Source: Aestuariicoccus sp032586235 (GTDB taxonomy: Bacteria > Pseudomonadota > Alphaproteobacteria > Rhodobacterales > Rhodobacteraceae). From it: DNA of 64,000 bases. Of this stretch, positions 56,285 through 64,000 are shown one piece after another. The stretch covers positions 62,001-126,000 of the forward strand of contig NZ_JAWHTD010000006.1 in the NCBI RefSeq assembly GCF_032586235.1. Reading direction: 5' to 3'. The notes under the pieces are model-generated. The model saw only the letters and a list, made by a program, of their open reading frames with translations. It did no database searches and was not told the DNA's origin. The translations under genes and the position numbers were made by a program. The first letter of the stretch is position 1. Each line of letters begins with the position of its first letter.

Positions 56285-57124
56285 ATGGCCTTGCTCAGCT
56301 TCGAGAAAAAATATCGCGTCCGCGGAGGGACGCTGATCGGCGGCGATCTGTTCGACTTCTGGGTTGGGCCCTTTTACGTGGGCTTCTTCGGGGTCACGAC
56401 CGCCTTCTTCGCCTTGTTGGGAACGCTTCTGATCATATGGGGCGCGGCGCATCAGGGCACATTCAACCCTTGGCTCATCAACATCGCGCCGCCGGACCTG
56501 TCCTATGGCCTGGGCATGGCGCCGCTGATGGAAGGGGGGCTTTGGCAGATCATCACCATCTGCGCGACCGCCGCCTTCATCAGCTGGGCGCTGCGCGAGG
56601 TCGAGATTTGCCGCAAGCTGGGTATGGGGTATCACGTGCCCTTCGCCTTCAGCTTTGCGATCCTGGCCTATGTGACGCTGGTGATCTTCCGCCCGCTGCT
56701 GATGGGCGCTTGGGGGCACGGCTTTCCGTATGGCATCTTCAGCCACCTCGATTGGGTCAGCAACACCGGCTATGCCTATCTGCACTTCCACTACAACCCG
56801 GCGCATATGCTGGCGGTGACGCTGTTCTTCACCACCACGCTGGCGCTGGCGCTGCATGGGGGTCTGATCCTGTCGGCCGCGAACCCCGAGAAGGGCGAGG
56901 AAATGAAGACGCCCGATCACGAGGACACGTTCTTTCGCGATTTCATCGGCTATTCGGTCGGCACGCTCGGCATCCACCGTGTCGGGTTCCTGCTGGCCAT
57001 CAACGCCGTCTTCTTTAGCGCCGTCTGCATCATCATCTCGGGGCCCGTCTGGACGAAGGGCTGGCCGGAATGGTGGAACTGGTGGCTTGAACTGCCCATC
57101 TGGGGCCAGAATGTGGGGATGTGA
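56285..57124 (+). CDS. pufL: Photosynthetic reaction center L subunit
   Basis: 279 residues, five membrane helices, starting MALLSFEKKYRVRGGTLIGG. Bacteriochlorophyll/iron histidines are in YLHFHYNPAHMLAV, ALALHGGLIL and GTLGIHRVG. Binds primary donor, accessory pigment, QA/QB. Coupled closely to pufM (3 bases between stop and ATG). Confidence 0.98.
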   Translation: MALLSFEKKYRVRGGTLIGGDLFDFWVGPFYVGFFGVTTAFFALLGTLLIIWGAAHQGTFNPWLINIAPPDLSYGLGMAPLMEGGLWQIITICATAAFISWALREVEICRKLGMGYHVPFAFSFAILAYVTLVIFRPLLMGAWGHGFPYGIFSHLDWVSNTGYAYLHFHYNPAHMLAVTLFFTTTLALALHGGLILSAANPEKGEEMKTPDHEDTFFRDFIGYSVGTLGIHRVGFLLAINAVFFSAVCIIISGPVWTKGWPEWWNWWLELPIWGQNVGM

Positions 57125-57126
57125 TC

Positions 57127-58122
57127 ATGAGCGGATTTCCTGAATATCAGAACATCTTCACCCAGGTGCAGGTCCAGGGCCCGCCCGAGTGGGGCATGGA
57201 CGACAGCGGCAACGCCAAGGCCGAACGCGGCACAAAGGCAAGCTTTTCCACCCTGATCGGGTGGCTGGGCAACGCGCAGCTGGGTCCGGTCTATCTGGGC
57301 TGGACCGGGCTGATCTCGATCCTTACCGGGATCCTGGCGCTGAACATCATCGGGCTCAACATGCTGGCGCAGGTCAACTGGTCGATCCCCGAGTTCATCC
57401 GCCAGCTGTTCTGGCTGGCGCTGGAACCGCCGAGCCCGGAATACGGCCTGCGGATGCCGCCGCTCTACGACGGCGGCTGGTACATCATCGCCAGCTTCTT
57501 TTTGCTGGTCAGCGTGATGACCTGGTGGGCGCGGACCTGGTTGCTGGCGGCCGAGCACAAGCTGGGCAAGCACATCTTCTGGGCCTTCGGATCGGCGATC
57601 TGGCTGTTCCTGGTGCTGGGCCTCTTCCGCCCCATCCTGATGGGATCGTGGTCCGAGGCGGTGCCCTACGGCATCTTCCCGCATCTCGACTGGACCACGG
57701 CGTTCAGCATCCGGTACGGCAACCTCTACTACAACCCGTTCCACGCGCTTTCGATCGTCTTCCTCTACGGGTCGGTGCTGCTCTTTGCGATGCATGGGGC
57801 GACGATCCTGGCGGTCACCCGCTACGGCGGCGACCGCGAGCTCGAGCAGATCGTCGACCGGGGCACCGCCTCGGAACGCGCGGCGCTGTTCTGGCGCTGG
57901 ACCATGGGCTTCAACGCCACGATGGAGGGCATTCACCGCTGGGCGTGGTGGTTCGCGGTCCTGACCCCGATCACGGGCGGCATCGGCATCCTGCTGACCG
58001 GCACGGTCGTGGACAACTGGTTCATCTGGGCACAGGAGCATCACTTCGCTCCGATGTATGACGGCAGCTTTGGCTACGAAGCATACGGGTCCTATGAAGC
58101 CTTCATTGGCAAGGAGAACTGA
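57127..58122 (+). CDS. pufM: Photosynthetic reaction center M subunit
   Basis: 331 residues from ATG 57127 (MSGFPEYQNIFTQVQV); a GTG two codons earlier overlaps the pufL stop. Conserved YNPFHALSIVFLYGSVLLFAMHG (donor and accessory chlorophyll His) and MGFNATMEGIHRWAWW (iron-ligating Glu and His). Extended C-terminus GSFGYEAYGSYEAFIGKEN. Confidence 0.98.
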   Translation: MSGFPEYQNIFTQVQVQGPPEWGMDDSGNAKAERGTKASFSTLIGWLGNAQLGPVYLGWTGLISILTGILALNIIGLNMLAQVNWSIPEFIRQLFWLALEPPSPEYGLRMPPLYDGGWYIIASFFLLVSVMTWWARTWLLAAEHKLGKHIFWAFGSAIWLFLVLGLFRPILMGSWSEAVPYGIFPHLDWTTAFSIRYGNLYYNPFHALSIVFLYGSVLLFAMHGATILAVTRYGGDRELEQIVDRGTASERAALFWRWTMGFNATMEGIHRWAWWFAVLTPITGGIGILLTGTVVDNWFIWAQEHHFAPMYDGSFGYEAYGSYEAFIGKEN

Positions 58123-58123
58123 T

Positions 58124-59242
58124 ATGCTTCCCCAATGGTTCAACAATTGGAACAGGGATAACCCGACCGACATCTACGGCCCGGCGATCCTTGTGGGGGC
58201 CCTCGGGGCGGCGGTCATCGTGGTGGCGGCACTGGTCAGCTTTGGCCAGCCCTACGCCACCGACAGCCTGCAGACCGGCCCGCGCGGCACCGGCATGTCG
58301 GTGCCCGAGTTCCAGGCCGATCTGGCCACGCCGGACCCGTCCATCGAGGCGCTTTACACCGAAGCGCCCTACATCCCCGAAGGCGGAGAGCCGCTGGCCA
58401 AGGACGTCTATCAGAACGTCCAGGTTCTGGGCGATCTGACCGAGGACAACTTCAACCGGGTGATGGGCGCGATCACGCAATGGGTGGCGCCCGAGCAGGG
58501 CTGCGCCTATTGCCACGGCGATGTCGACCTTGCGGAATACGGGTCGGACGACCTTTATACCAAGGTCGTGGCGCGCAGCATGATCCAGATGACCCAGAAC
58601 ATAAACGAGGGCTGGGACGGGCATGTGAACGCCAACAAGCAGGTGGGTGTGACCTGTTACACCTGCCACCGCGGCGAGAACGTGCCAAGCGACATCTGGT
58701 TCCGGATCACCCCCGTGCACTCTCGTGCCGCCGAGGGCTGGTCGGCCAACCAGAACCGCGTCACGGCGCAGAGCCAGTATACCTCGCTGCCGTCAGACGC
58801 GCTCGAGGCCTATCTGCTGAACGGCGAGGTGATCGGGGTTCACGATCTCGAGGCGCATGTCGACACCAAACCCTACGAGGAAGGCTACCCGACCTGGCAG
58901 AACGCCGAGCGGACCTTCAGCCTGATGAACTACGTCAGCAACTCGCTCGGGGTGAACTGTGTCTTCTGCCACAACACCCGCGCGTTCTATGACGGGGCGC
59001 AGGTGACGCCGCAGTGGGGCACGGAATCGCTGGGCATCGCCATGGTGAATGAGCTGAACAACGACTGGCTCGTGCCGCTCAAGGACACCTATCCGCCCGA
59101 ACGGCTGGGTCCGGTCTATGCCGACGCGCCCAAGGCGGCGTGCAAGACCTGCCACAAGGGCTATCAGCAGCCGCTGCAGGGCACCAACGTGATCGCCGAC
59201 TGGCCGGAACTGGCCACAACCGGCGCGCCCGTTTACGAATGA
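58124..59242 (+). CDS. pufC: Tetraheme cytochrome c subunit of the reaction center
   Basis: 372 residues, ATG after AAGGAG. Four CxxCH hemes: CAYCH 127-131, CYTCH 178-182, CVFCH 279-283 and CKTCH 340-344. One N-terminal membrane helix (about 20-40) and no lipobox Cys, so it is probably anchored by an uncleaved helix rather than as a diacylated lipoprotein. Reduces the photooxidised special pair using electrons from a soluble cytochrome. pufX is absent. Confidence 0.97.
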   Translation: MLPQWFNNWNRDNPTDIYGPAILVGALGAAVIVVAALVSFGQPYATDSLQTGPRGTGMSVPEFQADLATPDPSIEALYTEAPYIPEGGEPLAKDVYQNVQVLGDLTEDNFNRVMGAITQWVAPEQGCAYCHGDVDLAEYGSDDLYTKVVARSMIQMTQNINEGWDGHVNANKQVGVTCYTCHRGENVPSDIWFRITPVHSRAAEGWSANQNRVTAQSQYTSLPSDALEAYLLNGEVIGVHDLEAHVDTKPYEEGYPTWQNAERTFSLMNYVSNSLGVNCVFCHNTRAFYDGAQVTPQWGTESLGIAMVNELNNDWLVPLKDTYPPERLGPVYADAPKAACKTCHKGYQQPLQGTNVIADWPELATTGAPVYE

Positions 59243-59245
59243 CGG

Positions 59246-59275
59246 CCCGGGGCGGGGCCCATGTCCCGCCCCGGG
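59246..59275 (+). other. Stable hairpin directly after pufC
   Basis: CCCGGGGCGGG at 59246-59256 and its perfect complement at 59265-59275. No U-run follows; it may stabilise the 3' end of puf mRNA. A smaller perfect stem (TTCCTGT/ACAGGAA) lies at 59347-59365. Confidence 0.8.
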
Positions 59276-59368
59276 TATCGCCAGATTCGGGCCCGTGCAT
59301 TTCCCATGAACGGTCCGGATGTCGGGGTCACAACACCCCGGTTCCCTTCCTGTTGGCTACAGGAAACT

Positions 59369-59412
59369 GGCGTCACGTTCAGGCACCCCCCGTGCGAACG
59401 TGACGCCTTTTT
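59369..59412 (+). terminator. Rho-independent terminator of the puf operon
   Basis: Perfect 12-bp stem GGCGTCACGTTC (59369-59380) / complement (59396-59407), 15-base loop, then TTTTT at 59408-59412. It ends 23 bases before the dxs start, so dxs should have its own promoter or depend on readthrough. Confidence 0.85.
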
Positions 59413-59435
59413 ACCCTCTGGGGGGAGGAATTGAC

Positions 59436-61355
59436 ATGACGCATCCCGACACACCCCATCTGGACCGCGTGGCCGGCCCTGCCGACCTTCGGCAAATGGA
59501 CGACCGCACGCTGGCCCGCGTCGCCGACGAGCTGCGATCCGAGGTGATTTCGGCGGTGTCCGAGACCGGCGGCCATTTGGGATCGTCCCTGGGCGTCGTC
59601 GAGCTGAGCGTCGCGATCCACGCGGTGTTCAACACGCCGATGGACAAGCTGATCTGGGATGTGGGCCATCAATGCTATCCGCACAAGATCCTGACCGGAC
59701 GGCGCGACCGCATCCGCACCTTGCGGCAAAAGGGGGGACTTAGCGGGTTCACCAAGCGATCCGAGTCGCAATTCGATCCGTTCGGGGCGGCGCATAGCTC
59801 GACCTCGATTTCCGCCGCGCTGGGCTTTGCCGTTGGCCGCGACATGGGTCAGCCGACGGGCGACGCCATCGCCGTGATCGGCGACGGTTCGATCAGCGCT
59901 GGAATGGCCTACGAGGCGCTGAACAACGCCGGTCACGAGGGGCGGCGCCTCTTCGTGATCCTGAACGACAACGAGATGAGCATCGCCCCGCCAGTCGGCG
60001 CGATGAGCACCTACCTGTCGCGGCTTTACGCCAACGAGCCGCTGGCCAAGATGAAGAGCCTGGCCGAGGGTTTTGAGGCGGCGCTGCCGCAGCCGATGCG
60101 CGATGGGGCCAAGCGCGCGCGTCAGCTGGTGACGGGGGCTATTCAGGGGTCGGGGACGCTGTTCGAAGAGCTCGGTTTCGAATATATCGGCCCGATCAAC
60201 GGGCACGACATGGGCCAGCTCTTGCCGGTTTTGCGCGCGGCACGTGCGCGGGCGACGGGCCCGGTTCTGATCCACGTCTGCACGGTCAAGGGCAAGGGAT
60301 TTGCGCCGGCCGAGAACAGCTCGGACCGAGGGCACGGCGTGGCGAAATTCGACCCTGTTACAGGGCAACAAGCCAAATCCAAGCCCAATGCACCCAGCTA
60401 TACATCGGTATTCGGGCAGGCGCTGACGGACGAGGCGGCGCGCGATCCGTCGATCATGGCGGTGACCGCCGCGATGCCGTCGGGCACCGGTGTGAACATT
60501 CTGGCCGACAGGTTCCCTGCCCGCGTCTTCGACGTTGGCATTGCAGAACAGCACGGGGTGACCTTTGCCGCCGGGATGGCCGCCAGCGGGCTCAAGCCCT
60601 TCTGCGCGATCTATTCGACCTTCCTGCAGCGCGGGTACGACCAGGTGGTGCACGACGTGGCCCTTCAGGGACTGCCGGTGCGCTTCGCCATCGACCGTGC
60701 GGGGCTGGTGGGGGCCGATGGCGCGACCCATGCGGGGGCGTTCGACCTGGCCTATCTGTGCAACCTGCCGGGCTTTACCGTCATGGCCGCGTCGGACGAG
60801 GCCGAGCTGGTGCATATGGTCGCCACCGCCGCCGCGCATGACAGCGGGCCCATCGCGTTCCGCTATCCGCGCGGAAGCGGCACCGGTGTGGCGCTGCCGG
60901 AGCGGGGCGAGGTTCTCGAGATCGGCAAGGGACGTGTGCTGCAGGAGGGGTCGGACGTGGCGATCCTGTCGCTGGGCGCGCATCTGGACGAATGCAAGGC
61001 CGCGGCGGGGATGCTGGAGGCGGAGGGCGTGTCTGTGACCATTGCCGATGCGCGCTTTGCCAAGCCGCTCGATACGGACTTGATCCTGCGGTTGGCGCGC
61101 CGTCACAAGGCGCTGATCACCGTGGAACAGGGCGCGCGCGGCGGGTTCGGGGCGATGGTGCTGCACGAGCTGGCCGCGCAGGGCGCGCTGGACATGGGCC
61201 TGTGCATCCGGACCATGACCCTGCCGGACCGGTTCATCGAACAGGCGAGCCCCGACGACATGTATGCGGATGCGGGTCTGACCCGGCTCGATATCGCCGA
61301 TACCGTACGCCAGACGTTGGGGCTGGAGCGGAAGGTGGTTCAGTTCCGGCCTTGA
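59436..61355 (+). CDS. dxs: 1-deoxy-D-xylulose-5-phosphate synthase
   Basis: 639 residues from ATG 59436, after GGGGGAGGAA. Thiamine-PP motif VIGDGSISAGMAYEALNNAG and the pyrimidine domain DRAGLVGADGATHAG. First enzyme of the MEP pathway, supplying isoprenoid precursors for carotenoid and phytyl chains. Position after puf is known from Rhodobacter. Confidence 0.97.
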   Translation: MTHPDTPHLDRVAGPADLRQMDDRTLARVADELRSEVISAVSETGGHLGSSLGVVELSVAIHAVFNTPMDKLIWDVGHQCYPHKILTGRRDRIRTLRQKGGLSGFTKRSESQFDPFGAAHSSTSISAALGFAVGRDMGQPTGDAIAVIGDGSISAGMAYEALNNAGHEGRRLFVILNDNEMSIAPPVGAMSTYLSRLYANEPLAKMKSLAEGFEAALPQPMRDGAKRARQLVTGAIQGSGTLFEELGFEYIGPINGHDMGQLLPVLRAARARATGPVLIHVCTVKGKGFAPAENSSDRGHGVAKFDPVTGQQAKSKPNAPSYTSVFGQALTDEAARDPSIMAVTAAMPSGTGVNILADRFPARVFDVGIAEQHGVTFAAGMAASGLKPFCAIYSTFLQRGYDQVVHDVALQGLPVRFAIDRAGLVGADGATHAGAFDLAYLCNLPGFTVMAASDEAELVHMVATAAAHDSGPIAFRYPRGSGTGVALPERGEVLEIGKGRVLQEGSDVAILSLGAHLDECKAAAGMLEAEGVSVTIADARFAKPLDTDLILRLARRHKALITVEQGARGGFGAMVLHELAAQGALDMGLCIRTMTLPDRFIEQASPDDMYADAGLTRLDIADTVRQTLGLERKVVQFRP

Positions 61356-61377
61356 TCCGTCGTCGAGATCCGAAGGT

Positions 61378-61400
61378 GCGCGCCTATGGCGCGCGCTTTT
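61378..61400 (+). terminator. Possible dxs terminator
   Basis: GCGCGCC-TAT-GGCGCGC (61378-61394) followed by GC and TTTT at 61397-61400, then GGTTTT. Reasonable intrinsic terminator with a short U-run. Confidence 0.6.
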
Positions 61401-61425
61401 GGTTTTGCGTTCAAGGCACGCGGCC

Positions 61426-61463
61426 TTTGGGGGCGCTGCCCCCAAACCCCCGGGATATTTCTG
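61426..61463. repeat. REP-like intergenic hairpin, dxs-idi spacer
   Basis: TTTGGGGGC-GCT-GCCCCCAAA (perfect 9-bp stem, 61426-61446), then CCCCCGGGATATTT. Same architecture as the element at 52289. It lies between the convergent ends of dxs and idi. Confidence 0.78.
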
Positions 61464-61475
61464 GATCAGTGAAGA

Positions 61476-62012
61476 TCAGGCGCGGGCGAGCAGGGTGTCG
61501 CCGAAGATGCGCTGGGCGTAGGTGTCGAGATAGATGCGCAGCCAGGGGGTGAAGTCCGACGGGCTGTCCTTGACGCGTTGCAGCAGCGCCGGGTAGGCGA
61601 TCCATTCGGTCGCCATGACTTCGTCAGGGTCGGGGGCGATCTGCAGGTTTTTCGCGGCCTCGGCGACGAAGATGTCGACGACCTCGTGTTCGATCAGCCC
61701 GCCGCCCACGTCGGCACGGTATTCCACGCGGTCGCGGTAGTCGGGGCTGAGCCCGGCGATGCCCAGTTCCTCGTCGAGCCGGCGGTTGGCGCAGTCGAGG
61801 CTGGATTCGTCCCATTCGGGATGGGTGCAGCAGGTGTTCGCCCAGAGGCCCGGGGTATGGTATTTGCCCAGCGCGCGCTGTTGGATCAGGACCTTGTCAC
61901 CGCGGGTGACGAAGACTGACACGGCCTTGTGTTTCAGCCCGCGCTGGTGCGCCTCGAGCTTTTCCACCGGGGTCAGTGTGCCGTCGATCCAGGCGGGGAT
62001 GAGGATGGTCAT
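61476..62012 (-). CDS. idi: Isopentenyl-diphosphate delta-isomerase type I
   Basis: 178 residues from ATG 62012 (MTILIPAWIDGTL). NUDIX-type isomerase: GLWANTCCTHP with the catalytic Cys, then RRLDEELGI, and DPDEVMATEW with the metal Glu. Interconverts IPP and DMAPP. Coupled by ATGA to bchP. Confidence 0.94.
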   Translation of the reverse strand: MTILIPAWIDGTLTPVEKLEAHQRGLKHKAVSVFVTRGDKVLIQQRALGKYHTPGLWANTCCTHPEWDESSLDCANRRLDEELGIAGLSPDYRDRVEYRADVGGGLIEHEVVDIFVAEAAKNLQIAPDPDEVMATEWIAYPALLQRVKDSPSDFTPWLRIYLDTYAQRIFGDTLLARA

Positions 62013-63193
62013 ACGTAAGTCTCGCGTACAAGGCCGGTCAGGTGGCCGAGGTTCTTGATGCCGATGCGGATATGGGCCATCGGGCGGGCCTTGACCAGTT
62101 TCTTGTTCATATAGGCCTCGAACGTCAGGCGCTGCACGTCGATATCGTGGCACAGGCTGACGAAGCGTTCGCGGCGGCTGTCGGATTTGTAATAGGCGTC
62201 CTGCATCTGGCCGAGCACGCGGAAGACCGTTTTATGTTCGCGCATGAAAAGGCGGCGGGCCAGGGCCAGATCGGTGATCCGCCCGCTGGCCAGCGTTGCG
62301 GCGCAGGCGGAGGCGGCGGCGCGTCCGCCGACCATGGCGTAGTAGATGCCCTCGCCCGAACTGGGGGCGACGACGCCGGCAGCATCGCCGGCCAGCACCA
62401 CGTCGCGGGCATTGTCCCAGAAGCGCAGGGGTTTCAGCGGGATGGGCGCGCCTTCGCGGCGGAGCGTCTCGCACGCCGCGAGGCCCGAGGCGGCGCGCAG
62501 GTCTGCGGTGGCCTGCTTGAGGTCGACGGAGGGCACATAGGTGCCCATGCCGACCGAGGCCGACGACCCGTGCGGGAACACCCAGCCGTAGAAATCGGGC
62601 GAGATCGCGCCGTCGTAGATCACGTCGCAGCGCATTGGATCGTAGCGATCCGTCTTGTCGGGCGCCGCGATGATCTCGTGATAGGCGAAGACCAGCGGGG
62701 TCTTGCCGCCGCCCGGAATTTCCTGCGCCGCCACGCGGGACTTGGCCCCGTCGGCACCGATGACAAGCCGGGTTTCGAGCCGCGCCTCCTCGCCGGTGGC
62801 CTTGTCGCGGTACACGACCCAGCGGCGTTTGTCCTGGCGGTCGATGCGCAGGAAGGTCCCGGTGAAACGCTCGGCCCCGGCGGCCTTGGACCGGTCGCGC
62901 AGGAAAGGGTCGAAATCCTTGCGGTCGACCATGCCGACAAAGCCGTTCTCGATGGGGATGTCGACCGTGCGCCCGGTGGGCGAGATCATGCGCGCAGTGT
63001 TGACCTTGGCCACGAGCTGATCGTCGGTGATGTGGAAATCCTGCATCAGCCGGGGCGGGATCGCGCCGCCGCAGGGCTTGATGCGGCCTTCGCGGTCGAT
63101 CAGCGCGACGCGGTGGCCCGAACGCGCCAGATCCTCGGCGGCAGTGGCGCCTGAAGGGCCTCCGCCCACAACGACAACATCGAACATGTTCAT
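62009..63193 (-). CDS. bchP: Geranylgeranyl reductase BchP
   Basis: 394 residues. FAD loop VVVGGGPSGATAAEDLARSGHRV near residue 6, then CGGAIPPRLMQDF, and DAAGVVAPSSGEGIYYAM. Reduces the geranylgeranyl tail of bacteriochlorophyll to phytyl. Overlaps both idi and the PucC-like gene by 4 bases. Confidence 0.96.
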   Translation of the reverse strand: MNMFDVVVVGGGPSGATAAEDLARSGHRVALIDREGRIKPCGGAIPPRLMQDFHITDDQLVAKVNTARMISPTGRTVDIPIENGFVGMVDRKDFDPFLRDRSKAAGAERFTGTFLRIDRQDKRRWVVYRDKATGEEARLETRLVIGADGAKSRVAAQEIPGGGKTPLVFAYHEIIAAPDKTDRYDPMRCDVIYDGAISPDFYGWVFPHGSSASVGMGTYVPSVDLKQATADLRAASGLAACETLRREGAPIPLKPLRFWDNARDVVLAGDAAGVVAPSSGEGIYYAMVGGRAAASACAATLASGRITDLALARRLFMREHKTVFRVLGQMQDAYYKSDSRRERFVSLCHDIDVQRLTFEAYMNKKLVKARPMAHIRIGIKNLGHLTGLVRETYV

Positions 63194-64000
63194 TCTCCTG
63201 GCACGAGATCGGGACTGGTTGCGGGCCGGCCGTCCATGATGCGGGCGGCCATGTAGGCGGCGGTGAGAAAGAGGGCGGCCTCGGCCAGGAACACCGTGCC
63301 GAAGGCCGGCGCGTCGGGCAGGGCGGTGCGCATCAGGTCAACGGCGCCGGCGCCCAAGAGGCCGCCGAAACCGGCGGCGATGGCCTGCGCCGCGCCCCAA
63401 AGGCCCATGCGCGTGCCTTCGCGTTTCTCGCGCCCCTGACCGGCCAGCGCCATCATCGAGCCGATGGCGGCGACCGCGAAGACTCCGTTGAAGAAACCGA
63501 GGCTGACGGTGGCGGCGCTCAGGGCCATCTTCGACCCTGTTCCGCCCAAAGACGCGATCGCCACAAGGCAGAGAGCCGAGCCCAGGCAGCCTATCACGAC
63601 CCAGTTGCGCAGGCTGCCAAAGCGCAGCCCGGTGGCGGCGATGCCCACGACCAGCATTCCGATAAACACACCGCCGTTCTGCATCCCGGAAAGCTGGGTG
63701 CTTTCCCCGGGTGAAAAGCCGAAGACGAGCCCGGCATAGGGTTCGAGGATCAGTTCCTGCATGAAATAGGCGGTCATCGACAGGAAGACGAAGATGGTGA
63801 AGACGCGCGCGGCGGGTTCGCGCCAGACCTCGGCCAGCCCTTCGCGGAAGGGGACGGGTTCGGGCTCGGGCGTGGCGATGATGCCGTGCTCGATCCGCCA
63901 TGTGGCGACGAGGGCGAGCGCCAGGGCGCCGGAGGCGACGATGCCGACGACGCGCAAGAGAACAGCGGGCGAATATGGGTCGAGGAAGGCGCCGACGACG
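63190..64000 (-). CDS. PucC/LhaA-family MFS protein, 5' end beyond the window
   Basis: At least 269 residues, open to the last base at 64000 with no stop or clear start, so truncated here. Hydrophobic segments in the MFS pattern (for example LSMTAYFMQELILEPYAGLVFG and VVGIAATGL) fit the PucC family, which assembles light-harvesting complexes or exports pigment. In Rhodobacter the gene before bchP in this order is the PucC-like orf428/bch2, with bchG before it. Overlaps bchP by ATGA. Confidence 0.85.
   Translation of the reverse strand, partial: VVGAFLDPYSPAVLLRVVGIVASGALALALVATWRIEHGIIATPEPEPVPFREGLAEVWREPAARVFTIFVFLSMTAYFMQELILEPYAGLVFGFSPGESTQLSGMQNGGVFIGMLVVGIAATGLRFGSLRNWVVIGCLGSALCLVAIASLGGTGSKMALSAATVSLGFFNGVFAVAAIGSMMALAGQGREKREGTRMGLWGAAQAIAAGFGGLLGAGAVDLMRTALPDAPAFGTVFLAEAALFLTAAYMAARIMDGRPATSPDLVPGE

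Noticed and set aside
59246..59275. Hairpin after pufC as a terminator
   Set aside because: Stem is strong but lacks a U-run; the true terminator is the later stem at 59369-59412.
59379..61445. 688-residue open frame antisense to dxs
   Set aside because: GC-rich shadow frame; no domain, no ribosome site, and it lies fully over a confidently identified gene.

Overview
The window looks like a GC-rich alphaproteobacterial chromosome of the order Rhodobacterales, most likely a Roseobacter-group aerobic anoxygenic phototroph. The evidence is the gene content: a Rhodobacter-type photosynthesis gene cluster with spheroidenone-pathway carotenoid genes, pufQ, a tetraheme PufC in place of PufX, PpsR-type operators, and the alphaproteobacterial origin-proximal order (mnmE-mnmG-rsmG-parA-parB / rho / maf-aroE-coaE-dnaQ-secB). 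I saw no tRNA, rRNA, CRISPR, prophage or insertion sequence.

1-17.6 kb, housekeeping: a 3'-truncated CCA-adding enzyme, two NUDIX hydrolases around Hsp33, a response-regulator/PP2C phosphatase divergent from an Hpt protein, an SDR overlapping threonine ammonia-lyase, argG, two small DUF genes, an aminotransferase/sulfotransferase-like pair, periplasmic MsrA, a PfkB kinase, MaeB and MutS.

17.7-35.4 kb, origin-proximal region: grpE/hrcA, rph-rdgB-hemW, the parB-parA-rsmG-mnmG-mnmE block on the minus strand, rho, then an approximately 0.5 kb spacer with an AT-rich stretch and DnaA-box-like words that I propose as oriC. It is followed by maf-aroE-coaE-dnaQ, secB, fxsA-like, a Tim44-domain gene, mltA and a Smr-domain gene. 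Three perfect 16-bp parS palindromes lie inside rsmG (two) and across the mnmG start codon.

35.4-64 kb: an MFS transporter, a small lipoprotein and a cytochrome c lead into the photosynthesis cluster. Its layout is <-bchO-bchD-bchI-crtA | crtI-crtB-tspO-> <-crtC-crtD | crtE-crtF-> | bchC-bchX-bchY-bchZ-pufQ-pufB-pufA-pufL-pufM-pufC-> dxs-> <-idi-bchP-(PucC-like, cut by the window end). These genes supply isoprenoid precursors (Dxs, Idi), geranylgeranyl-PP (CrtE), carotenoids (CrtB, I, C, D, F, A), bacteriochlorophyll a (BchIDO, XYZ, C, P) and the RC-LH1 apoproteins. The three intergenic control regions hold seven TGT-N12-ACA PpsR-type sites, including three in tandem before bchC.

Points worth a second look are the crtD-crtC junction, where crtD overruns and crtC has no plausible start; the proposed oriC with its parS array, placing the photosynthesis cluster close to the origin; REP-like hairpins in the bchX-bchY, bchY-bchZ and dxs-idi spacers; and strong mRNA hairpins around the puf genes.
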